20,588 bases of DNA from Bacteroidales bacterium (GTDB lineage Bacteria; Bacteroidota; Bacteroidia; Bacteroidales; F082), in NCBI GenBank assembly GCA_023229245.1, contig JALNZU010000048.1, positions 1-20,588 on the forward strand, given 5' to 3'. Made by a program: the position numbers and the translations under genes. The notes under the pieces were generated by a model. The model ran no database searches, was not told where the DNA came from, and saw only the letters and a list, made by a program, of their open reading frames with translations. This document shows positions 1-6,904 of this stretch, piece after piece (positions within the stretch are counted from its first letter, which is position 1; each line of letters begins with the position of its first letter).

Positions 1-9
1 CTTGTTTCG

Positions 10-26
10 CCCGGATTTAATCCGGG
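10..26. repeat. REP-like perfect hairpin at left edge
   Basis: The bases CCCGGAT and ATCCGGG form a perfect 7-bp stem around a 3-nt loop (TTA). The first 115 bases hold no gene I can support. They lie just past the stop codon of the minus-strand gene at 116-646. GC-rich short palindromes inside AT-rich intergenic DNA are typical of REP-type repeats in Bacteroidota, and comparable palindromes occur at about 4.1 kb and 18.7 kb here. A terminator role is possible, but no T-run follows the stem on the minus strand. Confidence 0.55.
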
Positions 27-115
27 ATTTATCGCACATAAACGTATTCCATTAAAGGATGAAGAGGAAATTAGCTACAAGGCTCTATAAAAGCGATAAC
101 AACGAAAACAAGGAT

Positions 116-646
116 TTATAGAAGAAAGCTACCAAAATTAACATCCTTGCTATATTCAAATGCAAAAGAGAATCTAGAGATATTAGAATTTTCTATCAAG
201 CAATTTAAAGTAGCTGAATGACTAGTAATATTGCTAGCCTCCTTTATTACAAGTGAGACATTGGTCAAGAAATTCTCTTTTTTAAGAGTCTTAAACTCTA
301 AAGTATCCCCATAACCAGTCCCTACTTTATTACGAGCAAAAGCATAAAAGTGATATTTAGTATCATCTTTTAATTGAGTTACTTTATTTTGAAACTCTTT
401 CTGCTCATCGTTATCAGCTAAAATCTTATCTCCATTTAGATAAAATCCTCGCTCAAGAATATCTCCTCCCCCATCAAATTCTAATTGTCCCTTAAAAATA
501 GCCTCATTTTCTGTAATATCACTTACAGAAATAGTAGCTGCCTGTGGGTTAACTATAATTTTTTCGCGCTTGCACTCCTGTAGCATAGCAAGCATGGCTA
601 TGGCTGTAAACAGCAGCAAGGTGGTTTGGCGTACAGCTCGTTTCAT
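116..646 (-). CDS. Exported protein with FN3-like repeats, probably C-terminally truncated
   Basis: A 176-residue protein with a basic, hydrophobic signal-like N-terminus (about residues 1-24) and a cysteine at residue 25. The cysteine suggests a lipoprotein, but the preceding residues (MLQE) fit a lipobox poorly, so lipidation is uncertain. Residues about 32-121 form one repeat of the fibronectin-III-like kind common in Bacteroidota surface proteins, ending in the characteristic GTGYGDTLEFKT. A second repeat starts near residue 127 but stops at residue 176, just after its FEYSKD strand, about half a repeat early. The stop is followed directly by sequence with a REP-like hairpin, so the 3' part of the gene was probably lost to a repeat or rearrangement. 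No enzymatic function can be assigned. A good promoter lies at 711-741. Confidence 0.7.
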   Translation of the reverse strand: MKRAVRQTTLLLFTAIAMLAMLQECKREKIIVNPQAATISVSDITENEAIFKGQLEFDGGGDILERGFYLNGDKILADNDEQKEFQNKVTQLKDDTKYHFYAFARNKVGTGYGDTLEFKTLKKENFLTNVSLVIKEASNITSHSATLNCLIENSNISRFSFAFEYSKDVNFGSFLL

Positions 647-710
647 GGCGTATGTTTTTGTTCATCAATTCAGGTTAGGCTATCATCCAAATTTTCAAAA
701 AAACCGCTTA

Positions 711-741
711 CAAATATAAAGTATTTCTTTGATCGTTGCAA
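711..741 (-). promoter_or_regulatory. Bacteroidota-type promoter for the 116-646 gene
   Basis: Read on the minus strand, this is TTG, 20 nt, then TATATTTG, matching the phylum's -33 (TTG/TTTG) and -7 (TAnnTTTG) elements. The predicted transcription start is near 704, which leaves a leader of roughly 55-60 nt. Confidence 0.55.
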
Positions 742-818
742 GTAATTTTCAACCGCACACAAAAGTGAGCATAAGGGGTGGATGTTTCAACCATAAAAAG
801 TTTGAGTAAAGAGAAGGG

Positions 819-1502
819 TCATACCGGTTTTACAGCTCGTAACACATGTCTTTTACCTTTTGGGCCGGGTAGCCGTTCAATTTTAAAACCGCATTTCCGC
901 AGGTTTTGCTTCACCCATCCTTTGGAGCTATAGGTAACTAATACCCCACCTTTACGCAGTGCTTGACAGGCTTGTCCAAACACCTCTTCCGACCATAGTT
1001 CGGGTTGTTTGTCGGGACTGAATGCGTCAAAAAAGATCAGGTCAATATGTGATGGTTCAGCCTGAAACGCTTTAAAATCCATCTTTCTCTTCAACAGACA
1101 AAAGTTTGGTGTCAGTTGCACGGGCTGATCCCATTCCGAAAGATGCATTTCTCTAAAAACCGCATCAAACTCTTCGGCTTCAACAGCTGTAGTATAATGC
1201 AACTGCCGGATCAATTCCCAATTCACGGGATAAAGCTCTAATGCAGTATAATATATCTGCATCCCTATGGAGTGTTTCAACACTAATAGAGCATTCAATC
1301 CGGTACCAAAACCATATTCTAAGATCCGAATCGTTTTAGTTTGTAGCTGTGAAGCCTGATAATGAAATCCGTACGACAAAAACACCAATTGCGATTCGCT
1401 TAAAGCACCATAGTACGAGTGATAGCTTTCGTTCAAGCCGGTATGAAGCAGGCTCTTGGATGCATCAGAAGTGGTAATAATTGAGACAGGCGACATACGC
1501 AT
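819..1502 (-). CDS. mnmD: tRNA mnm5(s2)U34-type methyltransferase MnmD
   Basis: A 227-residue SAM-dependent methyltransferase of the family equal to the N-terminal (MnmC2) half of E. coli MnmC. It adds the final methyl group to form mnm5(s2)U at wobble position 34 of tRNAs. Visible landmarks are the SAM loop EYGFGTGLNAL (62-72), the acidic ALELYP strand (87-92), the family signature FFDAFSPDKQPELW (157-170), YSSKGWVKQNL (191-201) and the C-terminal LPGPKGKRHVLRA (211-223). There is no fused FAD oxidase domain, as in other stand-alone MnmD proteins. Met-3 (base 1496) may be the true start, because the -7 box at 1517-1524 puts the transcript start only a few bases upstream of the first ATG. Confidence 0.93.
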   Translation of the reverse strand: MRMSPVSIITTSDASKSLLHTGLNESYHSYYGALSESQLVFLSYGFHYQASQLQTKTIRILEYGFGTGLNALLVLKHSIGMQIYYTALELYPVNWELIRQLHYTTAVEAEEFDAVFREMHLSEWDQPVQLTPNFCLLKRKMDFKAFQAEPSHIDLIFFDAFSPDKQPELWSEEVFGQACQALRKGGVLVTYSSKGWVKQNLRKCGFKIERLPGPKGKRHVLRAVKPV

Positions 1503-1516
1503 AAAGTATCTGTTCG

Positions 1517-1524
1517 CAAAGATA
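1517..1524 (-). promoter_or_regulatory. -7 promoter element for mnmD
   Basis: TATCTTTG on the minus strand is an exact TAnnTTTG match. I see no convincing -33 element at the usual distance. The predicted start near 1510 would give an almost leaderless transcript. Confidence 0.4.
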
Positions 1525-1796
1525 ATCGCATATCACCAATGATCATTCGGACTACCTAAGGTATAGTTTTTTAAAATGCGTGCTGTCCCGGTCTGTGCAC
1601 CTTTATCAACTGTTCTATATAAATAAAACAGGCACAAAAAAGTCTTCAGCAGGTAGCTTTCAGAATGTTATCCTATGGTTAGAAAGAACACCTTACAATT
1701 TTGTGTGCCATGCTTTTTTCGCTTGAGGATTTGTTTTCTTTGTGATTGAATTTCCATAAAAAAGCCAAAAAAATAGTTTTTCCGTAGAAAAGGCAG

Positions 1797-1804
1797 TACT
1801 TTTG
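1797..1804 (+). promoter_or_regulatory. -7 promoter element for the nuclease pair
   Basis: TACTTTTG is an exact TAnnTTTG match 22 bases upstream of the ATG at 1827. A T-run with the end of a possible -33 box (TTTTTCCG at 1777-1784) lies upstream at a slightly short spacing. Confidence 0.4.
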
Positions 1805-1826
1805 ACATAGATCAAAATGCACGGCC

Positions 1827-2537
1827 ATGTTATACAAGCTCAACCTTTCCAAAATCTTGTTCTTAGACATTGAAACTGTGTCGCAATATCCTACCTATCA
1901 GGATATGGATGAACAGGGGAGGCTGTTATGGAATAAGAAAGCACACTATCTGAGAGCCTCTGATGATGAAACACCTGAAAGTCTTTATTCAAGGGCAGCT
2001 ATCTATGCTGAATTTGGTAAGATCATTGTCATTTCTGTTGGTTTTTTTAACGGGCATGAGTTTAGGATCAAATCATTTTACGGAGATGATGAGAAGATAC
2101 TGCTAACCGAATTTACACAAATGGTTCAGCGTTTTTACAACTTAGCCGATGATATTCTTTGCGCTCACAATGGCAAGGAATTCGATTTTCCTTACCTCTC
2201 ACGCAGAATGTTAATCAACGGTGTCCCACTGCCCTATATACTCCAGATTGCCGGTAAAAAGCCCTGGGAAGTGAAGCATATTGATACGATGGAGCTATGG
2301 AAATTTGGCGATTATAAAAGTTATACCTCACTTGAACTGTTGACCTATATTTTTAACATACCCACCCCAAAAGATGATATAGACGGAAGCATGGTTGGAA
2401 AGATTTACTGGCAAGACCATGATTTAGAGCGTATAAAAAATTATTGCCAGAAAGATGTGGTAGCCATCGCACAGCTATTAAGACGGTATCTCAATGAGCC
2501 GCTTATACTTCCTGAAGATATAGTATTTATTCCCTGA
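1827..2537 (+). CDS. DEDDy 3'-5' exonuclease, PolB-exonuclease-like (DNA_pol_B_exo2 type)
   Basis: A 236-residue stand-alone exonuclease with the RNase H-like fold seen in the proofreading domain of family B DNA polymerases. All catalytic positions of a DEDDy enzyme are visible: D14 and E16 in FLDIET, D120 in AHNGKEFDFPYL, the HIDTMELW strand (151-158), and Y206 with D210 in NYCQKDVVA. It should remove nucleotides from DNA 3' ends with two metal ions. The length fits the small stand-alone family. The next gene begins 17 bp downstream on the same strand and is also a nuclease, so the two are probably co-transcribed and may act together in DNA repair or end processing. The substrate is unknown. 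Confidence in the fold and activity is high; confidence in the cellular role is low. Confidence 0.88.
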   Translation: MLYKLNLSKILFLDIETVSQYPTYQDMDEQGRLLWNKKAHYLRASDDETPESLYSRAAIYAEFGKIIVISVGFFNGHEFRIKSFYGDDEKILLTEFTQMVQRFYNLADDILCAHNGKEFDFPYLSRRMLINGVPLPYILQIAGKKPWEVKHIDTMELWKFGDYKSYTSLELLTYIFNIPTPKDDIDGSMVGKIYWQDHDLERIKNYCQKDVVAIAQLLRRYLNEPLILPEDIVFIP

Positions 2538-2554
2538 TACCTTGATCTGATCAT

Positions 2555-3997
2555 ATGTCAAAAAAACATTTGTTATCCAAATCCACCTATATCCGTTCGT
2601 TGCAATGTCAGAAGTCGTTGTATCTACATGTAAAACGTCCGTTTTTACGCGACAAACTTCCACCAGAACAAATAGCTAAATTTAGAAGAGGTACCAATAT
2701 AGGTGTAATTGCCAGAGATTTGTTCCCTGGAGGTGTAAATATGAGTCCGCGATCGCCTTCACAATATCAAAAGATGAGAGAAGAAACTGCAAAGCTCATT
2801 GAAAATCAACAGGACAATATAGTATACGAGGCTATATTTCAACATAATGATGTACTGATTATGTTGGATATATTGGTAAAGAATGACGATGGCTGGCACG
2901 CATTTGAGGTGAAGAGCTCGCTATCTATCTCGGAAACTTATCTACAGGATGCCGCCTTGCAGTATTATGTGATTACCGGAAGCGGACTTCCTTTGCAAAG
3001 CTTCACACTGATCTATGTCAACGAGGAATATGTGTTGGAAGGAGAATTAGATATCCATCGCTTATTTACTATGAAGGATGTAAGTAATGAGGTGGATGCC
3101 ATGCTCTCTATAACCAAAAAACAAATTGAAGAAGCCAAAGCAACCCTGCGGTTGCAGTCATCACCACCTATACCAATAGGGACACACTGCTATCATCCAT
3201 ACCCATGCGATTTTATTGGCCACTGCTGGAAGCACGTAACAGATGACAGTGTGCTACACCTGCAAAGCCTGACATTAGAAACACGCTTTAACCTCTATTA
3301 CAAAGGGATAGAGCGGGTATCCCAGATAAATGACCTTGACGACTTAGAAACAGAGACACAGTTGGAAATTCAGTCGTTCGTGCAGGAACGCATAGTATCA
3401 GACGAGCAAAAACGCTTCAAACTGATTGATGAGATGCAAGAAAAACTATCTAAGCCTGTATATTTCAAATTGTTGACTAAAGAAGCGGCACTACCAGTCA
3501 TTCCATTCACCAGGCCATACAGCTTTCCACCGGTGGCATTGTCATATGGCGACAACAGACACTCTGTACTGCTACTATTTGAAGAGACTGAGCAGGATAT
3601 TCACCGGTTTTTCAATATAGTTTCAAAACTGATCGACGAATTTAGCTTACTAATAACCGATGATCTTACAGATCTGTATAAGCTATTAAACGGATTCCCC
3701 AAGGCTGAGTTCACAGATCAGTTTATAGCTCAAAAGTTCATAGGTATCAGGCAGTTCATCGAAGAGACTTCTATGTTTCATCCACAACTGACGCAAGATG
3801 CGGATATATCGATCATAGCTGGTATATTGGGAGTTAAAAGCCGAAAATTAACCCATCCGCTATATATCTTAAAAGATATTGAAAACGACATTAGTTCTCA
3901 GGGTCAAGCTAAAGTTTCATCAAAAATGGAGGCTTATCTGTATCATATTCAGGCTGCATTCGACTTATTGGTCAGACAGCCTACTCTGTTCGGGTAA
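2555..3997 (+). CDS. RecB/Cas4-like Fe-S PD-(D/E)XK nuclease with degenerate DUF2779-like C-terminus
   Basis: A 480-residue protein in two halves. Residues about 1-230 look like a Cas4/RecB-type nuclease: D105, E118 and K120 (FEVKSS) form the PD-(D/E)XK site, Q136 followed by YY is motif III, and four cysteines (C18, then C212, C218 and C224 in HCYHPYPC...HC) fit a 4Fe-4S clamp. The order matches the N-terminal architecture of DUF2779 proteins. Residues about 300-430 align in outline with DUF2779 (IPFTRPYSFPPVALSYG, then a DADISIIAGILG segment). However, the expected LDFET acidic motif reads YFKLLT here, so this half has probably lost catalysis. The partner gene 17 bp upstream encodes an intact exonuclease. 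Domain names rest on remembered family patterns, not on a search. Confidence 0.8.
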   Translation: MSKKHLLSKSTYIRSLQCQKSLYLHVKRPFLRDKLPPEQIAKFRRGTNIGVIARDLFPGGVNMSPRSPSQYQKMREETAKLIENQQDNIVYEAIFQHNDVLIMLDILVKNDDGWHAFEVKSSLSISETYLQDAALQYYVITGSGLPLQSFTLIYVNEEYVLEGELDIHRLFTMKDVSNEVDAMLSITKKQIEEAKATLRLQSSPPIPIGTHCYHPYPCDFIGHCWKHVTDDSVLHLQSLTLETRFNLYYKGIERVSQINDLDDLETETQLEIQSFVQERIVSDEQKRFKLIDEMQEKLSKPVYFKLLTKEAALPVIPFTRPYSFPPVALSYGDNRHSVLLLFEETEQDIHRFFNIVSKLIDEFSLLITDDLTDLYKLLNGFPKAEFTDQFIAQKFIGIRQFIEETSMFHPQLTQDADISIIAGILGVKSRKLTHPLYILKDIENDISSQGQAKVSSKMEAYLYHIQAAFDLLVRQPTLFG

Positions 3998-4013
3998 CGG
4001 TTGGGATATTACC

Positions 4014-4271
4014 GAAAATATTTATTTTTCATTCTTTCTATTAACCCTTACATTCAATATCCCGTTAGATAAAATGTTTGTAGAAATGTAATCCGTATTT
4101 TATATACCGTCCCGTACGGGACGGGACAAATCCGGCATAATTCATTTCTACAAACATTAAGTTCCTACGGAACATTTATTTTCAAAATTTTCTCCAATAG
4201 AAATATTTATTTTTCTTTTTTCATTCTTTCTATAACCCTTACATTCAATGTCCTGTTAGATAAAACGTTTG
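4014..4271. repeat. REP array: two direct repeats flanking nested palindromes
   Basis: Two imperfect direct repeats, 4014-4080 and 4200-4271, share the pattern GAAATATTTATTTTTC, CATTCTTTCTA, CCCTTACATTCAAT and GTTAGATAAAA; the second copy has about 6 extra bases. Between them is a perfect 16-bp inverted repeat (AATGTTTGTAGAAATG at 4073-4088, its complement at 4143-4158). It encloses the 14-bp palindrome GTCCCGTACGGGAC (4109-4122). A further hairpin, GTTCCTACGGAAC, lies at 4161-4173. This is the layout of REP/BIME arrays linked to Y1 transposases of the IS200/RAYT kind, and a broken gene of that kind follows immediately. The block covers the gene-free stretch after the nuclease pair. Confidence 0.8.
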
Positions 4272-4290
4272 CTTCTCTCTATCTAAGCTG

Positions 4291-4752
4291 TTATTCAATT
4301 TGCTTAAAAATATACCTCTCATCAAAGTCAACCTCAAATACTGTCAAAAACTCCTTGTATTCATTTATAAACGACTTTTTCTTATGATGCTCTTTCTGAT
4401 TCATTATGTAGTGAATAATAGTATCGAGTTGCGATTTAGAATAAGAAAAAGCACCATAGCCTTCCTGCTAGGAGAAACGTCTTTTTACAAACCCTTTTTT
4501 GTTAATCCATTTAGATGAATCGCCCTTAATATCTTGCATTAAATTGGAAAGAGATTGTATTGGATTTAATCCAATCAAAATGTGGATATGATCAGGCATG
4601 CCGTTAATAGCAATCATTTTGTGCCCCTGATTCGTTATAATTCCTGTTATGTACTTATATAGCTCTTCCTCCCATGAATGATTTATCAACGATATTCTAT
4701 TTTGTACCGCAAAAACCGTATGGATATATAGTTGGGTATATGTACTAACCAT
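4291..4752 (-). pseudogene. tnpA: IS200-type Y1 transposase TnpA, interrupted by one in-frame amber codon
   Basis: The reading frame starts at 4752 and stops at a TAG (4468-4470, codon 95). The same frame continues without any shift as QEGYGAFSYSKSQ ... YIMNQKEHHKKKSF ... DERYIF to a natural TAA at 4291-4293. Read through, it is 153 codons, the normal length of a TnpA. The HUH motif is HIH (H55, H57) in MPDHIHILIG. The likely nucleophile tyrosine is Y115 in the YIMNQ helix, beyond the amber. Related proteins usually have Trp at the position of the stop, so a single TGG to TAG change is the simplest explanation. The truncated 94-residue product lacks the catalytic tyrosine and should be inactive. 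No tnpB is present. Confidence 0.9.
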
Positions 4753-4785
4753 TGTTTTATTTTTTAACCATTTTCCCGACTAAGA

Positions 4786-4849
4786 CAAAATTCAAAAGGA
4801 AAAAATGGTGTGATTTGAAAGCAAATTGCAGGTTTGTGAATTAAACAGG
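4786..4849 (-). repeat. 64-bp dispersed repeat, copy 1
   Basis: Read on the minus strand, it begins CCTGTTTAATTCACAAACCT and ends TTTTGAATTTTG. It matches 20462-20525 on the plus strand at 60 of 64 positions, counted by eye. It lies just upstream of the transposase start and ends exactly where a gene fragment (4850-5026) loses its reading frame. It may be an end of the IS200-like element or an independent short interspersed repeat. Confidence 0.8.
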
Positions 4850-5026
4850 TTTATATTGGAATGTCCATAAGTACACACCCTCTATATCTGGCATTTTATC
4901 AAGATTATGTTACCTTTCATAACCAATCCAAGAGAAAGGTCCTACCCATTCTATTTTAGACTCAGTGGTTGAATATTCGTATTGATGGTAATACAACTCA
5001 TCATTTTTTATGCCATAGTAAATGGA
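4850..5026 (-). pseudogene. Fragment of a GIY-YIG-like gene, cut by the 64-bp repeat
   Basis: One minus-strand frame reads SIYYGIKNDELYYHQYEYS, then KIEWVGPFSWIGYER, an in-frame TAA (4910-4912), then NLDKMPDIEGVYLWTFQYK, where it meets the repeat. The composition, the tryptophan/glycine pattern and the EGVYLW segment look like real protein and resemble the start of a GIY-YIG nuclease domain (GVY as the GIY half, with the YIG half missing). There is no intact start, there is one internal stop, and the 3' part is absent. The frame runs between the S8 peptidase stop and the repeat. The family assignment is tentative; I am more confident that it is decayed coding sequence. Confidence 0.5.
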
Positions 5027-5053
5027 CTATCCGCTACACTATTTTCCGGTTTA

Positions 5054-6721
5054 TTATAGTCTGACAATCTTGGTCGTTTGCTTGTCCTGCCCATCCGATG
5101 CTTGTATCAGATATATACCAGCTGGCAACCTCAGTATTTGCTGCCGTAAAGTTGCTGTCTCCCATCCTGCGTATCGTCCCTGATGTATGACTCGTCCTTG
5201 TGCATCCATCAGTGTCAGGTCTAACAATTGGCGGAACGAGCGATATACGATTTTCAACTCTTCTGATATAGGGTTAGGATGTATGCTGATCAGTGGGTCT
5301 GATAAGGCATGGCCGGTATCAATTGCCGTCAGCAGGGAGTATGCTACTACCATATCAGGTATTCCATATCCCATATACACATCAGGGTCAGAGGCATAGC
5401 TACCACTTTGCATAATTGCGTCTTTGATTTGTAGATTCGTAAATCCGGGTTTTGCTTGCCAGAGACATGCTGCCATCCCTGCCATCACCGGTGATGAGAA
5501 TGAAGTTCCATTGCTGAAGCTGAAGCTATTGCTTCCGGTAGCTACCGCAGTCCCTTGTCCCATCGCCATCACATCCGGTTTGATACGTCCGTCGTAGGTA
5601 GGCCCTATAGAGCTGAAGGAGGCCCTGTCGCCATTTCCAGTCACCGCACCTATGCTGAACACCTTAAATCCGTCAGCCGGTGAGCCTATGTAAGGGAAGC
5701 TGTTCGAGTTACCCGAATTTCCGGCACTATTTACAACTAAAATACCTTTAGAAGCCGCAATATCAGCGCCAATAGTAGCTATACAAGTCTGGCCGTCCAT
5801 ATGGCTATAGCTGTGATCCCATATAGGATAATCGAAGTCAATATATCCTAAAGACGAGTTGATGACATCCGCCCCAACGCTATCAGCAAACTCGGCTGCC
5901 GAAACCCAGTTATATTCCTCTATCACATGCTCATACTGCACAAACTCTGATCGTAACAGCCAAAAGGATGCCTTAGGTGCGGTACCAATCAGCTGGCCCG
6001 ATACATTGGAAGCAATAGTACTTAGAACAGAGGTGCCATGCGAACTTTCAGTATATACATCACCACCTGGATGAACAAAGTCTTTAGTACCTAATATCTG
6101 ACCGTTGTTTCGGATGCTATCAAAAGCAATATGAGTGTTAGTAGCCACATACCCGGCATCCAACAGGGCAATGACCATACCTTCACCACGGAAACCGTCA
6201 TCATGCAAAGGGATACCATTGATCTGACTGATCTGTGTATATCCAGAGCCATAGTTGTAGCTAAAGGATTGTTTCAGATAAGTTGATTCGGGGCGCAGGT
6301 GATCACCCGTTTCTTCCATCTTGAAAAACTGTTTAGGCTTGGGCTGCTCTTTCCATAAGCCTTGAGGTAAAGATCGAAAACCACTCACAAAAGGTAGTGA
6401 AGCAATCTCATCCAACACCTGCTGGCTCTGGGTTTCAATAGTAACACCATTCAGCCATTTAGAAGGATACAGCATACCGGCACCTGTGGCCTCCACCGCA
6501 TCCAAATAAGCCGGATTGACCGGTAAATCTTCCTCGCTTATAGCTATATTCTGATGCTGCCGGCGTAGGATAGAGCGCTCGCTCAAGAAGGCAGAAGGAT
6601 TATCAATGCTATAAGGAGTACCCTCTTTATCAGTAAACTGAATATAGTATTTATCGGGAGCTATTTGTGCGTGCAACACATAGCCAAGGGATATCAAAAT
6701 AAGTAAAAGAATTTTTTTCAT
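5054..6721 (-). CDS. Secreted S8 (subtilisin-like) serine peptidase with T9SS sorting domain
   Basis: A 555-residue exported protease. The signal peptide is about residues 1-18 (ends LHAQ). Residues 20-150 form a prodomain-like region typical of Bacteroidota subtilisins. The catalytic triad is clear: D188 in IALLDAGY, H228 in SSHGTSV and S407 in NGTSFSSP, with N335 (SAGNSG) for the oxyanion hole. The last ~78 residues, from ISIHPNP through LPAGIYLIQ to TTKIVRL, are a type A T9SS C-terminal sorting domain, so the mature enzyme should cross the outer membrane and be anchored or released outside. It lies 183 bp downstream of an M1 peptidase on the same strand, with its own -7 box at 6776-6783. 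Substrates are unknown; a nutrient-scavenging role is inferred. Confidence 0.95.
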   Translation of the reverse strand: MKKILLLILISLGYVLHAQIAPDKYYIQFTDKEGTPYSIDNPSAFLSERSILRRQHQNIAISEEDLPVNPAYLDAVEATGAGMLYPSKWLNGVTIETQSQQVLDEIASLPFVSGFRSLPQGLWKEQPKPKQFFKMEETGDHLRPESTYLKQSFSYNYGSGYTQISQINGIPLHDDGFRGEGMVIALLDAGYVATNTHIAFDSIRNNGQILGTKDFVHPGGDVYTESSHGTSVLSTIASNVSGQLIGTAPKASFWLLRSEFVQYEHVIEEYNWVSAAEFADSVGADVINSSLGYIDFDYPIWDHSYSHMDGQTCIATIGADIAASKGILVVNSAGNSGNSNSFPYIGSPADGFKVFSIGAVTGNGDRASFSSIGPTYDGRIKPDVMAMGQGTAVATGSNSFSFSNGTSFSSPVMAGMAACLWQAKPGFTNLQIKDAIMQSGSYASDPDVYMGYGIPDMVVAYSLLTAIDTGHALSDPLISIHPNPISEELKIVYRSFRQLLDLTLMDAQGRVIHQGRYAGWETATLRQQILRLPAGIYLIQASDGQDKQTTKIVRL

Positions 6722-6775
6722 CAGTATAAAAAGTTTAGGTCTATTTCATCGGATAAATTATACATAAAAGCCTTG

Positions 6776-6783
6776 CAAAGATA
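6776..6783 (-). promoter_or_regulatory. -7 promoter element for the S8 peptidase gene
   Basis: TATCTTTG on the minus strand is an exact TAnnTTTG match about 55 bases before the ATG. A one-mismatch -33 box (TTCG) lies 20 bp upstream. It suggests that the peptidase is not wholly dependent on transcription from the upstream M1 gene. Confidence 0.45.
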
Positions 6784-6904
6784 TACATGTAAAAATATTG
6801 GTACGAATCTTATGCTCAAAAATGCATATACCTGTCCTCATCTCATTTAAAACTATAAAGATCTCCAAGCGCATTGAATTCAAAATTATTGATCTAACTA
6901 ATTC

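Larger units (their letters stand above)
1503..1826. other. Intergenic region between divergent mnmD and nuclease pair
   Basis: This is 324 bp of AT-rich DNA with the two outward-facing -7 elements near its ends (1517-1524 minus, 1797-1804 plus). I see no gene, tRNA or strong hairpin in it. An antisense reading frame that crosses the nuclease gene start has no recognisable protein features. Confidence 0.6.

Noticed and set aside
1679..1870. A 63-codon minus-strand frame crossing the exonuclease start
   Set aside because: It overlaps a well-supported gene start and its promoter, and has no recognisable protein features.
4014..4271. Possible CRISPR array, because of repeated units
   Set aside because: There are only two long direct repeats with palindromic DNA between them, no regular 30-40 bp spacers and no cas1/cas2. 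The Cas4-like gene upstream belongs to the DUF2779 architecture.
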